Below are positions 58,275-64,000 of a stretch of DNA of 64,000 bases, piece by piece. The first letter of the stretch is position 1; each line of letters begins with the position of its first letter. Position numbers and translations under genes: made by a program. This DNA is from Ridgeia piscesae (lineage: Eukaryota > Annelida > Polychaeta > Sabellida > Siboglinidae): positions 597,501-661,500 of the forward strand of contig JAODUO010000052.1 of NCBI GenBank assembly GCA_025642075.2, read 5' to 3'. The notes beneath the pieces were generated by a model, which was given only the letters and a program-made list of their open reading frames with translations, did no database searches and was not told the DNA's origin.

Positions 58275-58554
58275 ATGTTGCTACTTTGTGGCTACTAACG
58301 TGGACATCTGTCATTTGCTGGGGTGTGTCACGGCTTCTTCTGTGAAACCAGTAGGTAGAGTCAAACTTGGAGCACCTCAGTGGCTTCACCATTCAGTCAA
58401 GATGTATGGATGATAGGGGAATAAGGTGCAGAACCACCTGACAGGTTCCTGTGTCTTCAATGATCCAAGCACTTATGTGGTGATCCGATTTGATAGGTAC
58501 AATGGATGATCTAACAGGTTCAATGATCAGACATGATTATCTGGCAGGTTCAAT

Positions 58555-59390
58555 GGTGATGTGACAGGTCCTGTTATGATCTGGTTGGTTATGTGATGAT
58601 CTGGTTGATAGTGTGATGATCTGGTTGATAGTGTGATGATCTGGTTGATAGTGTGATGATCTGGTTGGTTATGTGGTGATCTGGTTGGTTATGTGGTGAT
58701 CTGGTTGGTTGTGTGATGATCTGGTTGGTTGTATGATGATCTGGTTGGTTATGTGATGATCTGGTTGGTTGTGTGATGATCTGGTTGGTTATGTGATGAT
58801 CTGGTTGGTTATGTGGTGATCTGGTTGGTTGTGTGATGTTCTGGTTGGTTATGTGATGATCTGGTTGGTTGTGTGATGATCTGGTTGGTTATGTGATGAT
58901 CTGGTTGGTTATGTGATGATCTGGTTGGTTATGTGATGATCTGGTTGGTTGTGTGATGTTCTGGTTGGTTATGTGATGATCTGGTTGGTTGTGTGATGAT
59001 CTGGTTGGTTGTGTGATGATCTGTTTGATAGTGTGATGATCTGGTTGGTTGTGTGATGATCTGGTTGGTTGTGTGATGATCTGGTTGGTTATGTGATGAT
59101 CTGGTTGGTTGTATGATGATCTGGTTGGTTGTGTGATGATCTGGTTGGTTATGTGATGATCTGGTTGGTTGTGTGATGATCTGGTTGGTTGTGTGATGAT
59201 CTGTTTGATAGTGTGATGATCTGGTTGGTTGTGTGATGATCTGGTTGGTTCTGTGATGATCTGGTTGGTTATGTAGTGATCTGGTTGGTTGTATGATGAT
59301 CTGGTTGGTTATGTGATGATCTGGTTGGTTATGTGATGAGCTGGTTGGTTGTGTGATGATCTGGTTGGTTATGTAATGATCTACCCAGTT
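58555..59390. repeat. 20-bp minisatellite, about 41 copies
   Basis: The unit is GATGATCTGGTTGGTTATGT with GTTATGT/GTTGTGT variants and a rarer GATAGTGT variant. The 20-bp register holds without a single indel over about 800 bp. A block of about 180 bp ending in the CTGTTTGATAGTGT variant occurs twice (near 59030 and 59210). Confidence 0.98.
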
Positions 59391-59790
59391 ATGTGATGAT
59401 CTAGCCGGGTCTGTGATGAAACGATTGGTATCTCAGACGGTTTGACTGGTTTTAATGTTCTCATCTTCACTGTTTTTATTGCTCTACACATCTTGAACAA
59501 ACACACAGACTGTTGACTTGAACCATATTTTTGCACAGGTCTGACGTCACCGTCGGATGCACCAGTGGCATGGGTTGGAGCCAGCTTGGACACTGATCCT
59601 CCACCAAACGAGTGTCCTGTCCAAGTGACAGAACCAAATCCCCCGTCTTGACGTAGGCGCTGGACACAGAGATAGACAACCCAAGTTGTCTGGATCAGCG
59701 ACATCTTGCCGAACGCCAGTGAAGGTCGCAGAAGGCTCTCGTCGAACCCAAGCAATGTTTGAACGACGTATGAAGTGGTATTGATTAAAG
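59391..59790. other. Ambiguous segment with open frames on both strands
   Basis: On the minus strand a 178-codon ORF spans 59381-59917. It has normal composition and an internal Met (at about 59703) followed by SLIQTTWVVYLCVQ. On the plus strand an acceptor-like TTTTTGCACAG (ending 59538) precedes a frame reading SPSDAPVAWVGAS, then PPPNECPVQVTEPNPPS and a stop at 59649. Neither shows a known domain. At most one is real and both may be chance. Confidence 0.25.
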
Positions 59791-60190
59791 AATTGGCCAA
59801 ATCTGATTTGTTTTCGTCACTCGCGACGTCAGTGTCATATTCCTGCGTAATCACGCGTAATATCCCGTCCACGCTTCCTTCCTGGCCGCGGTGCCGGCAC
59901 CTAGCCGTGTCAATCACCGGCCGCTGGTCGTCTACACGGCGTGACCTAGTTTCAGCGTCCTGCTGTTACGTAACAGAGATTACGCAACGGCGCTCGGCGG
60001 GTGAGCATTAGCGCTCTCGCGCGCCAATGACACGCCTAGATTACCCGCGTCGGCGCCCGGAGACACTCGCCTTGATCTTGCCGGGCCGTAAAGGAGCCGT
60101 GCTCCCGTCGAGTCGATGGCAGATGATCTGAGTAAATCGTGCAGCGGCCGATTATTCCGTTACTTTCAACGTCGCCGTTAGTTTATGGCA
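59791..60190. promoter_or_regulatory. CpG-rich patch
   Basis: Dense CpG (GGCGCTCGGCGGGTGAGC, CTCTCGCGCGCC, CGTCGGCGCCCGG) in contrast to the array at its left. It could be a promoter-type island firing in either direction; no TATA box or transcript evidence is visible. Confidence 0.4.
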
Positions 60191-62149
60191 GCGATGCACA
60201 GAATCACGTCAGATGTGCGGGGAAATGATTTAAAAATGTGTCTCACGTCAGATGGGAAATTATATAAGAATGTGTCTTATGTATCTAAATTTGTATTTGA
60301 AGGAAATCGTTCGCTAAAAGCGAGATGTCTCAAGTTTGTCACCACCGTAAAACAATTGTTTTCGCAAGCTAGCACGACTTTTCTATGAAGAACACAGTAA
60401 GGTTATTTGTATAATTATTATTATTAATTTACACGTAAACAGTTAGTTCGTTTTGTCGGCGATAAAACGAGAGTGGATAACAATCTATAATACATTTTAC
60501 ACGCGCGCGCGCGCACGCACGCACGCACGCATTTAGACCCAGAAAAACAAAATTATGACCTTTGACCAGTTGCTACATAACCGTCACTGACACTGGGTAA
60601 TATTTAGCATGCCCGTCTGACCGCTCCGACCAGCCGCTGACGAGAAGCCAGAGAAGGAGAGAGAGAGGGGGAGAGAGAGACATCAACTCGACGGCCACAT
60701 GCCAGTAACTGTCGTCACTGCAGTCTCCTCGGCCCGCGGCACCAGATATTGTCCGCACCCCGGCCACCGGGTCATCTTTCAAACGACTCCCAGGCAGTCT
60801 TCCCAGGCACGCGGCGTACTCGTCGTTATTTCTTATTTAGATCATCATGTAGCGTGCAGCGATCTGATGGGTTCACGTATCTACCTCGACTTGAATAAAT
60901 ATGCGGAAAAATCAGAACCGATGCTGCGTCTCGACACCTGTCATGGAGCCAGGTTACGGTGATCCGACAGGTGCCGAGTTGTTCGCGAATTAACTTAACG
61001 TAGGTAACAGTTTATACGTAGTTAGTAGTTACCGTTTCTATCAAACGCGTCGACGGCTATCGCGTGCTCACGTAGATCTGTTTGTGACGTCACGAAGACT
61101 GTGGCCACGCTATGACGTCACGCACGCTCTTGGACGTACACCATGACAACACGTCACATAATATTAAAACAATGTATTATCGGAAGGAATCAAAGCAGCT
61201 AAATGTTGTCGTTGGGCAGGTCTGTACAAAACAGACTACGACCTTTTAAAAATTGCATTATCAGTTAAATTAATATTTTGACGCATTTTGCGAAAGTTAA
61301 TGTGAACGTTGTTTGGTTATCGGTATAATTGTTACGACAAAATTGCTACCGGAACGCATGCATAAACACACGTACGTGCGAGCGCACACACATCACGGGA
61401 ACACTACACGGTGATTTAAAGGTGCCTCGCCGGTCTTCCCTCGCGGCCACCTGTCGCCTGGCGGAGACAAATAAAGGCACGTGGCAGCGCGACATCAAAG
61501 AGCGGACTCGGTGAACCTGTGATTACTCGAGGACCGTACAGTCTGTGATGTCCCGTTATTGGTTTCCGATAGCACCCATCGCCATATGGGCAGAAAATGT
61601 CGCCAATACCCCCCATCCCTCTGTAAAGCCCCGTAAAGGTCGGTCGCCATAGACAATCAACTACACGGGGCAGTCGCGTGGCTGGCATCGACAGATACGG
61701 AGATAGACACACGACGATCGAATCGATAACGATTGACATGATAAAATATCGGAAATGCCCACGGGGAGGCGTTTATTATTAATGTGTCACCCTGTTCGTG
61801 CGAGTGTTAACTGTCGGCTGAATCAGGCACGTATAAAGTCGCTATTCCTGTAAACTCGGACGCGATCACGTGAGCGAATTATAAAGCATTGATTCTGTCG
61901 GTGTTTATCAGAAAAACGATCGGAAACTGTGCTTCATATTGGGCACGGCGTTGGTGATTCAATATTATCAGACGCCTTGCAGCATTACTTGCTGATTTCG
62001 TTTCTGTCGAAATAAATGGTTCAATCTGCAAGTTATTCGAATGCCGCTATCTGCTCTACATAGATAGGGTAAATGAAAGAAACACATCATTCTGTTGGTA
62101 CCACAGATTGAGAAATATATGCTAAAGCGGCCTTTTCGAATAATTTGAA
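60191..62149. other. Unique, moderately CpG-rich DNA
   Basis: Contains two imperfect copies of a 45-bp segment with CACGTCAGATG (60207 and 60246), an alternating (GC)n-(CACG)n run at 60500-60532 and a GA run at 60656-60680. ORFs are under 110 codons without known domains. Confidence 0.5.
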
Positions 62150-62345
62150 GGTGATGTTTCATTTAAATTAACGGTGCCACCTCAAATAATTTAAAGGTGC
62201 ACTATCGATTATATTAAAGGTGTCTTCACGGGTAATTTAAAGGTGACTTCGTTCATTTAAAAAGGCTAAAATTTTAATTAAATTTAAAGGTGCCCTATCG
62301 AATTAAGGGCGCCTTCGCAGTTAATTGAAAGGCGTCGTCTCGAAT
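62150..62345. repeat. Degenerate array of TTTAAAGGTG words
   Basis: About eight copies of AATTTAAAGGTGCC-like words about 20-35 bp apart. Linkers diverge but keep a CTATCG or CTTCG word. An old decayed array. Confidence 0.7.
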
Positions 62346-62799
62346 AATTGTAATGTCCCATTGCAACCAATTTCTGGCGGCCTTTTCAGTTAATTCGTGA
62401 ATCTAATTCGTTGGTGATCAAATCCATAGTTTATGAATAGTTTATAAAATTGCTTTCGCAGTTACGTGCTTTCGTTTCTGTTCAGAATGCAAATGAAAGT
62501 AGACGATTTTTTCAAAGACCGAACTTGGTTTCGATGAACCAGTTAACAACGCATTCATTTGGTCCAGTGGTCTAATTTAAAACTGCAGTCAAACAGCTAG
62601 TGTACAATGGAACCAGAAGGCTGTCAACCCGGGATTAGTCGATTGGGCTAGATGCTAAAATAAATATTACCAACAGGCTTATGTGAAGAGTTAGGTTGAT
62701 AGTATCAATCACATGGTTCTCTCTTTATATAATTGTATGCGCCTTAGCACACGATTTCATTACTAGGCCCTATCTTTCCAGTAAACCATGTTTCGTTCG
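62346..62799. other. Unique spacer
   Basis: About 450 bp, AT-rich; nothing recognised. Confidence 0.5.
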
Positions 62800-63137
62800 T
62801 GACGTTTTGTGGAGGGGTGTTGCAGGTGCGACAACCCCGTTGTCACGCGCAACAACCGACGCCGACATCCGAGAGAAACGCATCATTCAAGCAGGTAAAG
62901 AGAGGCAAGGGCGAATTAATTATCGAAATGACCGTCTGACGACGCGTATAGCTGTAACGGCACCCGATACGGGCAACATCGCTCGGGGCGACTCCGCGCG
63001 ACGAAAAAAGCGGCTACAACAACGGGGGTCGGGACTTAATGGGGATTGTTTTTCAGCGGGCGCGCGCTCTGATTGGCTGGCTGACGGGGCAGCTGGCGTC
63101 GGTCGCGTGCCATCTTGCGGCAGCCGTTATTATCGTG

Positions 63138-63149
63138 GCCACCTGCTGG
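63138..63149 (-). promoter_or_regulatory. CTCF-like core motif
   Basis: On the minus strand CCAGCAGGTGGC matches all 12 positions of CCASYAGRKGGC; the next bases do not fit RSY. It sits inside the CpG-rich region. Confidence 0.35.
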
Positions 63150-63607
63150 TGTCTAGTGCGGTCTACGGGCCGACGGCGCGCGCAATAGAAAAGGACGCCT
63201 GGCGTTTGCGCCAGATTACGTCGAAGGATCATATTGACGACGCGATCGCGCGTCGATTAAACATGTGATTCTCGGTGGCGTCGCTCACAGTCACAGCGAG
63301 GCGGTGTCGCGTGCCGCGATAGTTGCCGCCGTATTTATGGCGCCTTTGTGGCGCGTGCCGCCTTTCAACCGGCGCAGTCGCGCGCGCGACGCGTCGTTAA
63401 AAAGTGCGAAAGTAAATTACGCTAGGAGCCCCCGGGTCGGAGCGGGTTTGACCCGCGCTTTCATTCGGGGCCCGGCGTCTTCCACTCAAGCGACGAGGCT
63501 GAATGCGAGATGTAATGTCGATAGCGGCTTGTCTTGACGGAGTGGCGCGTGCCGCTGTCAAGCCGTGGCAGGTGTTGTCTGCGGGGGCTGCCGCTTATCG
63601 GGGGCAA

Positions 63608-63634
63608 ATATGCTAATGCTAATTATTATGCATA
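63608..63634. promoter_or_regulatory. POU/homeodomain-like site cluster
   Basis: Two overlapping ATGCTAAT words (63610-63617 and 63616-63623), each one base from the octamer ATGCAAAT, followed by TAATTATTATGCAT. An AT-rich island at the edge of GC-rich DNA. Confidence 0.3.
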
Positions 63635-63803
63635 GAACGGGTAAAGTAGCGCGGTGGTTTCTAAAAAAAATCGGCACGCGTGCAACAGCCGTAAGTTCGA
63701 TGGTCCTACAATTTACTATCAGCTGGTTGATATTCGGAGGGTAGTGAAATTTACGAAGGCTTATGCTACAGTGCATATGAAAATGAAGTTTAAAATTATA
63801 AGT

Positions 63804-63806
<3 letters not shown>

Positions 63807-63886
<80 letters not shown>
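63807..63886. repeat. (TA)40 inside an 88-bp perfect palindrome
   Basis: Eighty bases of pure TA, flanked by TAGG on the left and CCTA on the right, so 63803-63890 is fully self-complementary. Likely very length-variable. Confidence 0.97.
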
Positions 63887-63889
<3 letters not shown>

Positions 63890-64000
63890 AATAAACGTTA
63901 AATCGGTGGTATACCACATTTAACGGATTTACGTAAATTAACGGGAATTGAAAGTGAGCATACTTTTACAACAGGGACGTATGTACGTTATTCACATTCA

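Larger units (their letters stand above)
62800..63640. promoter_or_regulatory. CpG island-like regulatory region near the right edge
   Basis: The strongest CpG enrichment in the window (GCGCGCGACGCG, GGGCGCGCGCTC and many more). It holds, in order, an inverted CCAAT box (GATTGGCTGG, 63071-63080), a YY1-type core GCCATCTTG (63109-63117), a CTCF-like core on the minus strand (63138-63149), a Hox/Cdx-type TTTATGG (63334) and an AT-rich POU/homeodomain-like cluster (63608-63634). The 190-codon ORF at 62696-63268 lies in this GC-rich DNA and has no known domain; I treat it as chance. This looks like a promoter or enhancer of a gene beyond the right edge, by inference. Confidence 0.5.

Noticed and set aside
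62696..63268. 190-codon ORF in GC-rich DNA
   Set aside because: GC-rich DNA has few stops; composition is Arg/Ala-rich as expected from CpG, with no domain, and promoter-type motifs lie within it.

Overview
The window reads as nuclear DNA of a marine invertebrate animal. There are no operons, ribosome binding sites, tRNAs, rRNAs or long unique open reading frames. There are animal-type LINE fragments, inverted-repeat elements, (CA)n/(TTA)n/(TA)n microsatellites, and generally CpG-poor DNA broken by short CpG-rich patches. A lophotrochozoan, perhaps a mollusc, is my best guess, but nothing in the sequence proves the phylum.

The dominant content is tandem repeats. By adding intervals I estimate about 23 kb of the 64 kb (roughly a third) is minisatellite or microsatellite, in about 40 separate arrays. 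Left part (1-9 kb): unique DNA, a (CA)n cluster, a 31-bp array (4.5-5.5 kb), a 30-bp array opening on a perfect palindrome (6.0 kb) and a 44-bp array (6.6-7.4 kb). Middle-left (9-31 kb): a CRE-containing 39-bp array, 12-, 15-, 45-, 23- and 41-bp arrays, a 2.2-kb 39/40-bp array, a G-quadruplex motif, a 26-bp array, two 35-bp subfamilies and a 37-bp array. Middle-right (31-48 kb): a LINE 3' remnant (32.0 kb), one candidate spliced exon (33.65 kb), a 2.7-kb 34/38-bp array, a 21-bp array and a 39-bp array, then a second LINE remnant (47.7-48.1 kb). Right part (48-64 kb): a 1-kb inverted-repeat element whose left arm contains a 39-bp array, 27- and 34-bp arrays, (TTA)n, a pyrimidine tract, a large inverted repeat (57.3-58.3 kb), a 20-bp array, and CpG-rich unique DNA from about 59.8 kb to the right edge.

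No complete protein-coding gene can be supported. All long ORFs (up to 399 aa) lie inside tandem arrays and exist because the repeat unit lacks stops. The window is best seen as an intergenic region or a very large intron. The CpG-rich right end, with CCAAT-, YY1-, CTCF- and POU-like motifs, may be regulatory DNA of a gene near or beyond the right edge.

The most interesting pattern is that several unrelated arrays multiply consensus transcription-factor sites. The 21-bp array alternates DR4 and DR5 nuclear-receptor sites, the 44-bp array carries a DR5 per unit, the 4-copy 39-bp array holds CRE palindromes, the 37-bp array holds a near-perfect Maf element, and the 41-bp array holds TGIF/MEIS-like palindromes. 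Many arrays share a TGAC/GTCA core, and many have unit lengths of 37-41 bp. Whether this has function or only reflects how such arrays arise cannot be decided from sequence alone.
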